Source: Temnothorax longispinosus
Taxonomy: Eukaryota; Arthropoda; Insecta; Hymenoptera; Formicidae
Assembly: GCF_030848805.1 (NCBI RefSeq)
Contig: NC_092366.1
Coordinates: forward strand, 15,566,620 to 15,630,619
Reading direction: 5' to 3'
Length of the DNA stretch: 64,000 bases
A program made the translations under genes and the position numbers. The notes below the pieces were generated by a model. That model saw only the letters and a program-made list of their open reading frames with translations. It did not search any database and had not been told where the DNA came from. Shown here one piece after another: positions 1 through 12,410 of this stretch. Numbering within the stretch: the stretch's first letter is position 1; each line of letters starts with the position of its first letter.

Positions 1-3000
1 TCGGGAACTGGCGGCAGGTACATATCATATTTAGATAAAAATACGAACGAGCGGTAATTTAAGAAGTCGTTGAAAAAGAAGGTGCACGATCGGCGTGGAG
101 TGCGATGCTGATTATAAAATCGAAATGTTAATAAAAGAGAAGGAACGAGCGACTTTTTTATTGTTAGCAGGCCACTTTGTTGTAATAATGCATTTTTGAT
201 GAATACATTTAGTGAAAGATATATTTTCAAATAGCTGTTTTTAATTTAAAAAAAAAGTAAGGAAAAAATAATCTCTCAAACAAAATTGGTCTCTCGAGTG
301 TTTATCTATGAGATGCACGCTTTGAATAAGCGATGCTCGTTAATTAATCACTTTGTTAACGATCCAGCAATTACCACGCTTGTCTAATTGAAGCTTACAT
401 TTGCGTTTATGGAACATATCGCGTCGAGCAAACGCGGAGGCGCTGTCGTTACCAGTGAGGTAGACAAGTTTCATTTGCGTTATTTATTTGGAGCGAGGCG
501 GTGCACGAGAGAGCCTCGGTCGGTGCGTAATTATAGTGGGCGATGGGACGGAAGGGGTACGGGGGGATGAGGATGGAGGTAGAAGGGTGATAGTCAGGAG
601 GGCGCGCGCGAGGGCCGGGAGAAACAGAAACAAAAAAAGTTCACCGACAGAAATGGGGAAGAGTCCGGCCTTCCATTAGCGCACCCTTGATTACTTTTTC
701 TCATCTCAGCATCTAAATAAATAAAATATCGGGATTCGCGCCTCGGTCGGCCGTCGCAGCGGTGTCACGACGCTTAGATAAGAGATAATGGCAGACGGAA
801 AAAGTAACTTTATTTAATTACGAGAGGGCCTCCTCGTTAGTTACAGAAAAGCATGATATTCTCTCTCTCTAGTTTTGTTATCAACGTCGAAATCGTCGAT
901 TTTCGTCGAAATTGTTCATCTTGAGCGAAATTTCTTTTCCACTTTCTAAATATTTCCACTTTCTAAATAAAGCGGACAAACACCATCAAAATATTCTTTT
1001 TATATACTTAATTATATTTGATTCATGCAAATTTTTATTCTGATTGCACTGACCGGCAATTTCTTATTATTTCCGCAATCTTGGTAGTTCTATTATGGAT
1101 ACTCGAATCATTAAAGTTGATCTCTACATTTTCAAAGACTGGAAACGGTACGTTACAATCGACCGGTGTAATAAATACGTTATAATCGCTTCTCTATGCG
1201 CGCGAAAATTTACTGCACCAATATAAGCTTCGCGCAAGAGCGGCTGCCGAGAGTCGCGGGGGTTAATTAGATCGAAATTGGCGGTAGCCGGCCGCCGCAA
1301 TTTTTCGTCGCCATTTTTCGCCAAGTAACCGATGAATCACGAAAGTTTCCAGTGACCATCGCGTAATAACCGGCCGCGATTTCGGCCGTTGATCGGTATG
1401 CAAAGTGGCGCGGGCCTAGCACCGTAAATCATAACCGTGGCTATGCGATTCAGCATTCTTTCTCATTGCCATCCACCCGCACTCCACGCCGCCCACGCCA
1501 TCAGCTTGCCCTGCCAGCAATCCCCATTATCACGCCCGGCAAAAATAAGGCAGCGAGAGCTGCCCTACCCTCCGCCCGGTTTTAACGAGGCCCTGGCGAT
1601 CAGTGTAGACTCTTAAACACCCCGATTAGCTGGCTGTCACGAGCAGCCCCACCTCATTCTTTTCTTTAATTCGTTTTTTTTATCGAGCCCGAGGTAATTA
1701 GGGTGGCATCCCTGCAGTCAGCGGCTCCCTCGCTAGCCCTCCACCGTTCTCAAATTCTCCCTACCCCCCCGTTTGCTACCCCGGCACGTCCTCACCGGCC
1801 GACCTCGCGGCGGGTTCCGTGTTTTAATGAGATTTAGGATTCTGTTGCTAGCTAAATTTTCATAAGTTCCGGTGGATTGCCGATTTCTTTTTTTTTCGAA
1901 TTCTCTGGCCGATTCTTCTTCTTTCATAACGTCTTTTTTTCTTTACATCGCGGCATCGTTTCGTTTTACATGATTAGCGTATCACATACTGTGGCAATCT
2001 ACATAAAATCTATATATCTATCACAAAGTAAAGATGCGCTGGAGAAATTAATCTCTCTAAATAGATAGTTTATATTCGTATAAGGATAGAATATATATTT
2101 TATATACGGATGGAAAGACTCTTAACATTATTTATATACATTTTTTTTCTAACTTTGCGGGATAATTAGCTCGCGGCGAAGCATCTTTGTTTATGACCGA
2201 AATCTTAACACCCGAGCATGCCATGCGCAGTCGAGATGGCGGTACTCGGTTGAAAAGGTCCTAATGCACGGAAAGAGCATTTCGCCATCGTGCGGCTACG
2301 AAGAGCTGTATAGTTGAAATGGATGAAAGAGAGACGAAAGGGAGATTAGGTGCGACGTTAGCGTTAGCAAGAAGCGCGTCCAGAGGAATTCGTCTCGCGG
2401 CTTAACAACCGGAGACTTAAGGCAACCAACGTTACCAAGTCTCTCTCATTCTCACGCACACACGAGAAATCGCGTAGCCACGTTTTACGAGCCAAACTCA
2501 GTTTCTCCGTCTCTTTCGTGTCTTTGCCAAAATCTGAACTCTTTTACCTCACTTGATCGCATTGGCGATGCGTCACGTCGGATTAAGAAGTGAAATACCT
2601 TCTACGCGACTGCCTCGAGGAGAGTAATACGCTATGCTGTTTATGTATTGAAATATCATAATATAAATATCTCTACACATAAATACTCTTGGTCAAATTG
2701 GTTCATCATTAATTAAAGGACCGGAAGACCAATAAATAATTGATTTTTATTAAATAATCTTTTAATTTGGACATAGCAAAATAAAAAAGAAATCGCAGAA
2801 ACATCTAAGTTGCTGATCGTCATTAAAAATTAGGATTTTAATTAACAGTAATAAAATTTTCTAAAAAAAATGGTTAAATGTTTTAGAGAGTTAATACATA
2901 CATATAGAGAGAGAAATGTTCAATCTAGCAGCAATATTGCAAACTCCCGAAACGTTTTCAACTCTCAGTGCCATTTCTCTAGTTAGTTACTACTGTGAAG

Positions 3001-3706
3001 CTAAATTAAAAATCACGCAGACACCCCAACGTGAAACAATGCTCGCCGATACTCCGATATTGTGCCCGAAACCGGAAATACCGTTTCGGGTGGAACGAAG
3101 ACGGCCTTCTGAAATATCGAGATTTACTGATGTATGGAATTTCATGGTGCACCAATCGTAGAAATCGGTAGCTTTTCACGGTCCATGTTTCTCCCTCCAA
3201 GAGAGTTTCGCGTCGATACAGCTTACAGTGCAAACCGAAACGGTGGCGCTTGAACATTAGCATTCCGTAGTTGCGGTGACGTTTCTCACGGGGACTTCCA
3301 AAAAGGAACGACGCCCGCGACGATCAGCGGCGTAAAATCGGCGCGAGACGAAATGGTGATACTAGTAAATGGCGAGAGGCAAGACTCAAGAATTTGTAGT
3401 TTTCAATACGTATGTTGATTCTTCAATTATAATATTTTTTCATTGACAGAATTTAATAGCTGGATTTATAAAATTATGCTATGTGATTATCACAAGTATA
3501 TCTATTCGTATAGGTAGCTCGCACGAATAAAATCCTCGTAGATGTACATTGGTTTTTGACAGATTATTTTCATAATATCATGTATTACTTCCGAAAAATG
3601 GAAAATTTTAGTTGATGATAAGTAATAAATAATATTAATAATTTAATTATAATTTTTATAAATTAATAAAATAATCGTCAATATTTCGCAATTTTTGTTA
3701 CATATT

Positions 3707-3760
3707 AGAAAGAGAGCGAGAAAGAGAGAGAAGGGGGGAGAGAGAGAGAGAAAGAGAAAG
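3707..3760. repeat. GA-rich microsatellite
   Basis: Interrupted (GA)n tract with a short poly-G interruption. It sits in AT-rich DNA next to an open frame on the other strand that is only a translated repeat (Ser-Leu runs). Confidence 0.9.
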
Positions 3761-6573
3761 ATTATAATCAAAGAAATGCAAATTTAAACCACGGCTTTTG
3801 GTTTGGTTTTCAAGGACTGGTGCAGCCCAACGTGGGATTTTACTTGTTCCTACCGGCGTCATACGTACACCGTCGCTCTCAAGAATCGGAATCGCGTACC
3901 GCAAACAATACACGTTGTAGGCAAGCCGTGTCCATGCATAATTCAAATAGTCGCACAGCCGTCCGTGGAACCGCGGAACCGAGCGAATTTTCTCTTCCGC
4001 TCTTGCCTCCGCTCCTAGTAAATACGTAATCAGACCTCGCTATCATCCCGTTCCATTCCTCCCTACCCCGCCAACAACCCCCTCGTTCGCATCCATCGCT
4101 CCTTCCTTCTCTTCTCTCTGCGAGAAGCTCGTCGCCCGGTTGCCCGGCACAGCAACCCGTCCCGTTTCTCGTCCCAGCCTTTCGCCTCGTCTTCTCCCGT
4201 AAACACCGACTCCATCGTCGTACACACCTCAGCTATCCCCCGGCGGCTATCCCCCGTCTCCATCCTTCAGCCACCGAGTACACAGTTATTCCGATACGAG
4301 TTTACACGCCGGCGCTCATAAAACACGTATGAGATCTGTACCGCATTGCGACACTTTGACGGCATCAGTTCAAGTCACGTTTAAAGGATAGATATATAGC
4401 TTGCTCAATGACCTACACAAATCAATCACGTATTCAAATATACCGAGATATATTTGTAACAGATTTCTCAATCTAATTGCATATAACATTGAGAAATATA
4501 ATATCGATATCTTTATTACAGATGGTGTTAATTATTATGGGCAAGTTATATTTTAGAATTTGATGTATAAATAATACTTCAACAATATCAATGTTTATAA
4601 TAAGAATGGAGTTTATCAAGTCTTTTTGCATTTCACGTAAAATATTGAACATATACGTGCAATTTGGATTCATCATTATTGCTATTCGCTAAAACAATAA
4701 GCAAAAAAGATCACTCCGTTCTAACATATGTTTGCCTCCAATAAACTCGAACATCGTTCATATTTTTGTCCTTTATCATGCCACAAGAATACCACCTACC
4801 GACACTTTAATACTCACTGTGTCGAAACTAGCGGATCGGATAAACGTCTGTACGAATTCAAACGCGAACGAGCGAGAATTATGGATGCAGTAGTCGTGCC
4901 GATCTCGATAAGATCTTTAGATGTCGATCCTTCAAATAATCCCGATCATTTATTGAGAATGAACAGGATGGAGAACACGGTCGAACTTGCGATTGTAAAC
5001 GTTCTAAAGTACCATTCTAACTTTTCAAGAGCAATTCGGCGGCCCAATTGTATTCGGACGATTACGAATCGATGTAGCGTAGCGAGATCGTATAAAAAAA
5101 AAAGAGTCGCGAAAAATAGAAAGAGACACGTTCGCGTAGGCCCCATCAGGCTTATCATCGAGGGTTAATGGCACGACGAGTGGCTCGTGTATTTCACGAG
5201 CGTCTTTCGCGGCGGAGGACTGGGGGGGGGAGGGTGGCTCCTGGGGAAGACGGCGGAGGGTTATCCCGGCGTATATATGCGCCGCGAGTATCTGGACTTA
5301 TGATGGAAACAATTTAGAGGCTTTGGGCGCAAGGCGGACGTGTAAGCCCGGCGCGCGTGTACGGAACCACTAGTACCGGGGATGTGCTCAGGGTGCGACG
5401 GCGGTGTATCCGCAGGGACGAATACGATGGCGTGTGTGCGCTACGGTGGAGGGAGCTAAGCCGCAATAAGTCGAGGGATGAGCGCGAGATGTGGCCGAAT
5501 CGTACCGCGCATACTGATATCCCGTGGATAGAGAAAGAAAGAGGGAGGAGACGCGCGATAGCCGCTGGCTCTTCTTCCTCTCGCTCTGCTCTTATTGCCC
5601 CGTCCGCCGCGCCGTTTCACGGCGAGAATTTTCGAGTAACAGCGCGATCGCTTCACCGCCGCTGAAGCCGGTACGTTTATCGCCAAAAATGAGTCTATTG
5701 TGCATTGTGACCTCGTGTAAAGCGCGACTATTACGCGCTGAATAATGAAATGTACCGTGGTAACGTAAATTGTCATCATTAATGATGAAATTGAAGAAAG
5801 ATGCCTAAAAATGTACGAGAGGAAGAAAGAAGTGGGAATGGTTGAATTGATATTTAATCAAGTCCATTGTAACTCAAGATATATATGTTCATATGTTGTC
5901 GCGTTGTCATCTGTTTCTTTAGTTGAGTTTAAGAAATAACTACCTATGTAAATTTCAAAATTACATTATTCTGTATCTCTCATTTTAAGCAATGTTTATT
6001 ATTTTTACAAGATTATATTCAATGTTAAATAAAAATAAAAAGAAAAAAAAAACATTTTGTTCCAAAAATAAGTAGTTTAATATATAAAATTTGTATGCCA
6101 TTTATATGTTTAATAAAAAATTGCATGCTTATAAAACAGCATCACACGCTTATATAAAAAAATCACATAGAATAGTTTTAATCATATACACTGATTACTT
6201 ATTGACGTAGATGACTGTATCTGCGCTCGTCGTAGATCATCGATACGTGTGGCATTATTGTAATCAAACATTGTAAAATATAAAAGGGATCTTTTAGAAA
6301 TTTGTCACTGCGAGATAATGTCCTCGCGAAAAGGATGTTGCTTACGTCTTGTTGACACGTTATCCCTATCCCATGAATGAGGAGAATATGCGCAGGAAGA
6401 CGTCAACTACGTGGCTTTCCGTTGCGCATGGCAGTGTCCTCGCATCGGACTTTTCGAGTAGTAGGTGGAAGGGCGTCACGGCGAGTGAAGACGGACGTCG
6501 CGACGCTACCATAAATCGTGGGTTTACTCGCCGACGGGGAGCGTCCTCTATCCTTTCAAGCGCTCCTTTTCCT

Positions 6574-6596
6574 CCTCTCTCTCTCTCTCTCTCTTT
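6574..6596. repeat. (CT)n microsatellite
   Basis: Nearly pure CT dinucleotide repeat of about 23 bp inside a pyrimidine-rich stretch (6565-6640). It produces spurious Ser/Leu-rich frames. Confidence 0.9.
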
Positions 6597-8587
6597 CTCC
6601 TTCCTTTTCCTTCCCCTCCCACTCATCATTCCAGAAAACGACCTTCTTTCCGAAAACCACGAACGACAACGAGGTCCCTTCTCATCGTTGCAAGAGAGTA
6701 ACTCTGGCAAGATGACTTTGATTATGCTACTATTAACTGGATTTTATGGAACGCTTGTCAATGTCTCGCTAATGTATTGTCGACGTTATGGCTTAAATGT
6801 GAGCAATTAAGTAACTTGGATTATATCCACAATTATTTTATTTTTTTTTGCAAATATGTTAAGACAATATTGATATAAAAAATTACTCGTAGAATTTGAA
6901 TTGGATTTAAATTTCAATAAAGATAATCTTTAATCTTTAACTGTTTGCATAAAGTCTGCGGAGGTCCATAATCATTTAGTTTATTTTTTACCGCTTATGT
7001 CCTTATTTTATTCTTATATTACAATAATATTGCAAAAGTGAGTTATCGTATTTAAAATAATATTATATTGTTTTCAAACATTCGCTAATGATATTTTGCA
7101 TCGTTATTACATTGCTGTAACTCAACTCACAATATTAATCTTATGCGCGCGAGTAACAATATATTTCATTAGATCATATACATATATATATGTGTCTGTG
7201 TATGTATTTCTTGTGCCTGAGGAAAGTAAAGGTGGCGGAAAAAATAAGGAGTAAACGCACCGCCGTGGAAGAAGCTCAGTTTTGCTACCGTAGACTAATT
7301 TCCTCCGGCTATTCTCCGGACCGTGCAGAAAGTTCCGTGATGTACTCGTCCCTAGAGCCTTAAAACCGGCGACTGTTCACGGTCTGGATATTATTCAAAG
7401 CGGGTACGAATATACATATACCATTACGCACGTACTAACTATCCAGCAAAATGAAGTGGCTCGTACTCGCAATAAAAATGCCTCGAATTATGTAGGCACG
7501 CCTCGCCATTCCGAAAGAAATTAAAAAGTAATTAAAACAACCGGAGCTCTCGCAGCTTTTACCTAACACTCGAGATCCTTTAGAGACTCGGGGAAGGCTG
7601 CGAAGAGGTCGTTTAATAGCGGAATCAATATTTGACAGAAAATAAAAACATAAATCACGGGAATTTAATTAATCGACATCTGTTAAGCCAGGGTTAAGAT
7701 AAATTTGCGAATCGGACTTTTTAATCAATAACTGTCTCGATATAAATAAAATTTCTTATGTGAATGAAAGTTGGAAAGATCTTAATAATATTTAATTTAA
7801 TAAGAGAGCAATTTTTATAAATGTTCGGTAGACAATAAATAAATACACAAAATTCATCCAGAGTTTAATTTCTTCACGCTCAGACAGCCGCGGCAAAGCT
7901 CGCGAGGTAAAGGGATTTCCCCTCTCGCGTACACAGTCTCTCTGACTCGCATGTTCCTCGTCCGGGGGGTAGGACGATTTAATAACGACGCGGTAAATTA
8001 AAATGATAGACGTCATCCCCCGACTGGCGGCCACTGAGAGCCCATCAATTAATGGGAGCCTCTACTTCATTTGCCTATAAATAAATAATCGTCAAGTGCC
8101 TCCGCTCGCACGAGAGGTGTCACTCGGCATCGAGCGGAGGTGGAAAAGCGGAGGTGGAGGAGTAGGATGAGAAGGCAGCAGGAGGATGGCTTTCAAATAT
8201 TAACGCCGTCTCGTGGACGTCACATACGTTACCCTTCCTCCCGCGTTTCTACATTCGGGCAGATGCGTGCGGGCTCTGCCACGTACGATGGCTGCGCCAT
8301 CGAAGTCTCTTCCATGTCGTCCTGTTTTTCTCGTCTATCAACGTGCGCAGAGATATCTCCAAGATGCACGCGATAGAATATTTAAGCTTAGCAACTATTA
8401 TTCCTAGCAGTACCAAAAAAAAAGAAGGCATTAAGGATCTTTGAAAATTATTGCATTTATGATATCTTAATTTAAAAATATAAAATTTTAATAAAATAAT
8501 ACTTTAAATAAGATGGTTGTAATACACGTATGTAACAACGACAATCACTTCGCGGTTCGCACTATTTAAATATTTAAAATATCAAAG

Positions 8588-8618
8588 TCCTAAATGCTAA
8601 ATTTCGTAGCATTTAGGA
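8588..8618. repeat. Short perfect hairpin
   Basis: A 12-bp arm (TCCTAAATGCTA) is followed after a 7-base loop by its exact reverse complement. The stem is too short for an ordinary animal pre-miRNA. No function is assigned. Confidence 0.75.
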
Positions 8619-11303
8619 GAAATCATGCAGATGCGGCAATCATATCGCAATCGCGCGGCCGTGACAATCGAAAGTAATTCGGTAGATACGACGACGACGG
8701 ACGCGAAAGGGTAGCATGGGGGTAGGTGGATGGTGATCGCGAGAGCCGTCCAATGACACGCCGGAAATATTTGGCAGCTGATGGCGAGTAGTTGAGGGGA
8801 GAGGCAGAGTCGGTACCTCCGGCTGGTAATTAAAAATGTCTCTCGACCCCTTCCGCCCGGCCCCCCCTCCCCCCGCCTATTTCATCGCCACATTCGCCAC
8901 CCTTCGATGTCCCTCGTGCGTCGCGGTGTCGCCACGAGGCTGTCTAACAGGAATGCATTGCGAGGGACTAATGAAAAACCTCATCGGCGTGTGTGACGCT
9001 AATGAGAAAGACTGCCAGCGAGCTCGACAGTGGCGATTGAAATTCGCGAAGAAACGCCGGCGTGGATGTATATCGGCTGGTAGACGAGCTGGTTTTCACG
9101 GCGGACAGTTTTTATGGAATGACGAGCCCGTCATGTGGCTCCCACACTCCCTCCCTCTATTTTCTCCCCCTTTTTTTTATTATCTTCTGACAATGACCGC
9201 GAGAGATATATCGAGCTTCATGCGCCATTTAATAGGGAACAGTAGCCAGGAGTCAGTCGTTGAAAAAAAAGCATGTTACGTCGTCAGCGCGAGCTCCGTC
9301 ACAGATCTTTTGCTTTTAGCCTTCGTTAATGCAGTCTATTTCATCCACCGGGACCGCGTCGTCAATATATTTCCTTAACGATCTCGTGACAGTGACAACG
9401 AAATGCGTCATGACGCGCCAAGTAATTACATTTCGCCATTATATCGTTACTTATCGATGAGCGGTCAAAGGTCACGCTGCAGCTGAAAATCTACATCGAA
9501 TTTATGTATGCCGCCGATAATTGTCAGTCATATTGCACCAAACGAAGGTATATCCCTTCTTATTTTAAAATAGATATTACGCGTATCACGAAATAATTAG
9601 ATTTTTACAACAAAACCTTACGTATATGCATGCATCAACTTTTGTTTAGTGATTAAAAGTGCCGTTTAAGCCCTACGTGATATACTTTAAAGGCCACGCA
9701 TCGAAGAATAGAGCGTGTCAATGTTAAGCTCGGAGTGGACATCGGTTCGGAACATAAATTCTAGAGAGCCCGTGTTAGAGAGACGGGCGCTCCGGTGGAG
9801 AACCCTCTAGAGCGGCCGTCGAGGGTTAATGCGACAAGAACCCGCAGCTTCCCGATACGCAGCGGAGCGATGCAGCTCGCAAGTAACTTGTAACCGGGCA
9901 CATCGGACCACATACGGCAACGTGAATGATGCGGAGGCGGTAGTGACGTCATTAGCAATTCCGATCTCGTCGGGCGGAAATTATGTCCAGTACGCCGCCG
10001 AGTCGCTCTCAATATCCTCCCCCTACCCGCGGCACCACCCTCCCCGTTTCCACGTGTATACGAGCGCGCACGCATATGTACCACGCATACATGTGTAAAG
10101 TGCGCGGGCGTACGCGGCCACGTACACACGTGCACGCGTGAGATTCCTTCGCTTCCGGTTTCCGGTACGGGAACGGCTTTGCCGTGATTGGCTCGGCCGA
10201 GCGCGAGCAAACTGAGCCGAAGGCAGCCCTCGGACCCCGATATCGGTGCCCCGATATAGAATGACTGTCATTCCGCGTCCTGCTCGCGGAATACCGAGAC
10301 AGTGTCCCGCGATAATTAGATAGACATGTCGTACCGATCATGGTGCGATTTTCCTTCGCCCGACAAACGAAGCCGTGGAAATATCTCTTCGCCCGATTGT
10401 GTTTTATAGATCGCGTTTGCGATCATCACTTTATAGAGAATCCAAATTGTCTGTTGTTATATAATAAAGTGACCAGAGAGAGATAATATTAATTATAATT
10501 GTAATTTGTAATGGCATTAATTAAGATTATCTTTTAATTGGTCAAAACAGAATAGTCGTTAAAATATTTTAGTATTATTGTACATGTCTCGAACAGTACG
10601 AAATTTTTTGCACATTTCTGTTTCAACCTGCGCGAAATATCCATAAAAATATGTTAACACGCTGGATATATCCGTGTGTGTTTTTTTTGGACACGAGACG
10701 CAGTTTATATATCAACTTCCATCGATACGGACGGCAGAACTGTCGAGCTGTCGATCCCTTATATCGCGAATCTACGTTCCCGCGGGAGAGACTCGGGATT
10801 TCGCCTTCTCTCCTCTCTCCGTGTCCTACGATTTTAGAACGGCAGATATATATTATATTCGGCATTTTCAGTTTTTCGCTTAGAAATATCCTTCTTCCCC
10901 GGGGTCCAATGCGATAACTCATTCCTCTCCGCCTGAAGTTACACTGCTTTTCTGCCAACATGTATCACCGCGCGATGAATCAAGCGGGAGGAGCAACGGT
11001 GGTAATTCTAAATATCGCGAATACTTCGGATGGAAGCTCAGAATCGCGCGCGTTATTTCCCATGATATGTGCCACGCACGCGTTCTCATTAGCGAAAAAA
11101 CGTTCGCGCGCACTCAATTAACAACCTGTCGACCTTCTCGAACGTTACAACCACGAAATGTTTTCTTACGACGACAGTTCCACCAGTTTACACGTGGATC
11201 GCGTGTGTAAACAAGAAGCGAGAAGTAGGTCGTCGTTAAAGATGTTTCGGTACGATGATCTTTGCCGGATAAGAATTCCAAGTTTTAACGAAGCTCTATC
11301 CCT

Positions 11304-11322
11304 TCTCTCTCTCTCTCTCTCC
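11304..11322. repeat. (CT)n microsatellite
   Basis: Pure CT repeat of about 19 bp at the edge of a GC-rich block. Confidence 0.85.
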
Positions 11323-12202
11323 GTCGAAGCTTGTTTGTGTAGGCTCTCGCACGAACGATTCGGGTTTTCGCACCTTGCACGGCCAGGTTATTTCCGGTAG
11401 TGACGTAAGAAACGGACAAGGGAATGAGGCGAAGGGAATAGCAAGGGGAGGGAGGTGGGGAACGACAAGCGGGATGTCGAGCTCGTACAGACCTCGATGC
11501 TAATTTTCACGCGGCTCGAGCATTAATTCTAATTAAATATGTGCGCGCGAGGGGCCGCGGTGAGATAAGCGGGACGAAAGGCAATTTGTACGGAGACGCC
11601 GGTCGGTTTCTAAGATAAAAAAAATAAAAAGACGGAAGGAGAGGAAGAAAAAAAGTTTCGAGAGGAATATCCCCGGCCTCTCGGGCCTCAGTCGGCTTCA
11701 CCCTCGCCTCGCGCGTCTCGCCTCGCTCCAGGCTGATATCCAAGTGAGATGTTTAATCATTCGGTAGATTGAATCCGCGGGTCTCCACTCGACGGTGAAT
11801 ATCTTAGCATGCGATGTTTCTCAAGTCGGACGTCGTCCCGGCGCTCGATAACGCCGATCTCTCTTTTCGCGCGCCCGCGCACGCGGCGTGCGATAACAAA
11901 TCGAATGCCGTTCCTTCATATTTATTCGTAAATGCTGTCGCGATATCGTCAACTACAAAACGCACTTAAAAATATTCCCGACGGGTAGCTTCGTCGCCCA
12001 TCAATTTCTTATGGCAGCGACATTGAGCCTCGAAATTTGGTATAGACGATCGTCACTCGAGTAACGCAAATCCGTCCGTGCACCTCGTCGACAAATAAGT
12101 CACAGACATTCGGCGTTACCTAGCTTATTAATTGCAAACGTACCTCTGCAGAGATGAATATGTACATACGCGTCAGTCTATAGCCAATCAATCAATCTTT
12201 AA

Positions 12203-12410
12203 GGTAAATGTACCAATGCCTGGACACACCCATGTCTGGACATTTTTATCATTTTAGTCCTTAAATAAGTTATAACGCAAATTAAAATCAAAGAATCAAT
12301 GATAAAAATGTTTTTCTTGTATTACATTTTTATCTTTGATTTTAATTCGCATTATACTTATTTAAGAACTAAAATGATAAACTCCAGATATGGACTTGGT
12401 TTACAGTGTA
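12203..12410. mobile_element. MITE-like hairpin element
   Basis: Two arms of roughly 75-80 bp form an imperfect inverted repeat. The left arm runs about 12231-12310 and the right arm about 12324-12395, with only about 13 bases between them. Matching segments include ATCATTTTAGT, CTTAAATAAGT and AATTAAAATCAAAG with their complements. Weaker similarity continues outward into TGTACCAA-like and CTGGA-like sequence. There is no coding capacity. This layout is typical of a non-autonomous foldback or MITE element. A target-site duplication could not be fixed, so the outer limits are approximate and no superfamily is assigned. Confidence 0.65.

Larger units (their letters stand above)
1..12202. other. 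Gene-poor stretch, no recognisable gene
   Basis: No open frame in this stretch resembles a protein family I know. The longer frames (for example 4728-5168 plus, 8836-9378 plus, 9761-10210 minus) lack domains and consistent codon bias, and they fall mostly in CpG-rich blocks where stops are rare. GC-rich blocks near 1370-1830, 3800-4330, 5160-5660, 8610-9420, 9760-10400 and 11040-12120 alternate with AT-rich spacers. The block at 1480-1800 is pyrimidine-rich on the plus strand. A 9-G run occurs near 5222-5230. A tandem duplication of about 17 bp (TTTCCACTTTCTAAATA) lies near 938-968. The stretch could be intergenic DNA or long introns of a flanking gene; the sequence alone cannot decide. Confidence 0.6.

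Noticed and set aside
4728..5168. Open frame of 146 codons
   Set aside because: No recognisable family, signal or domain; basic, Arg-rich product typical of chance frames.
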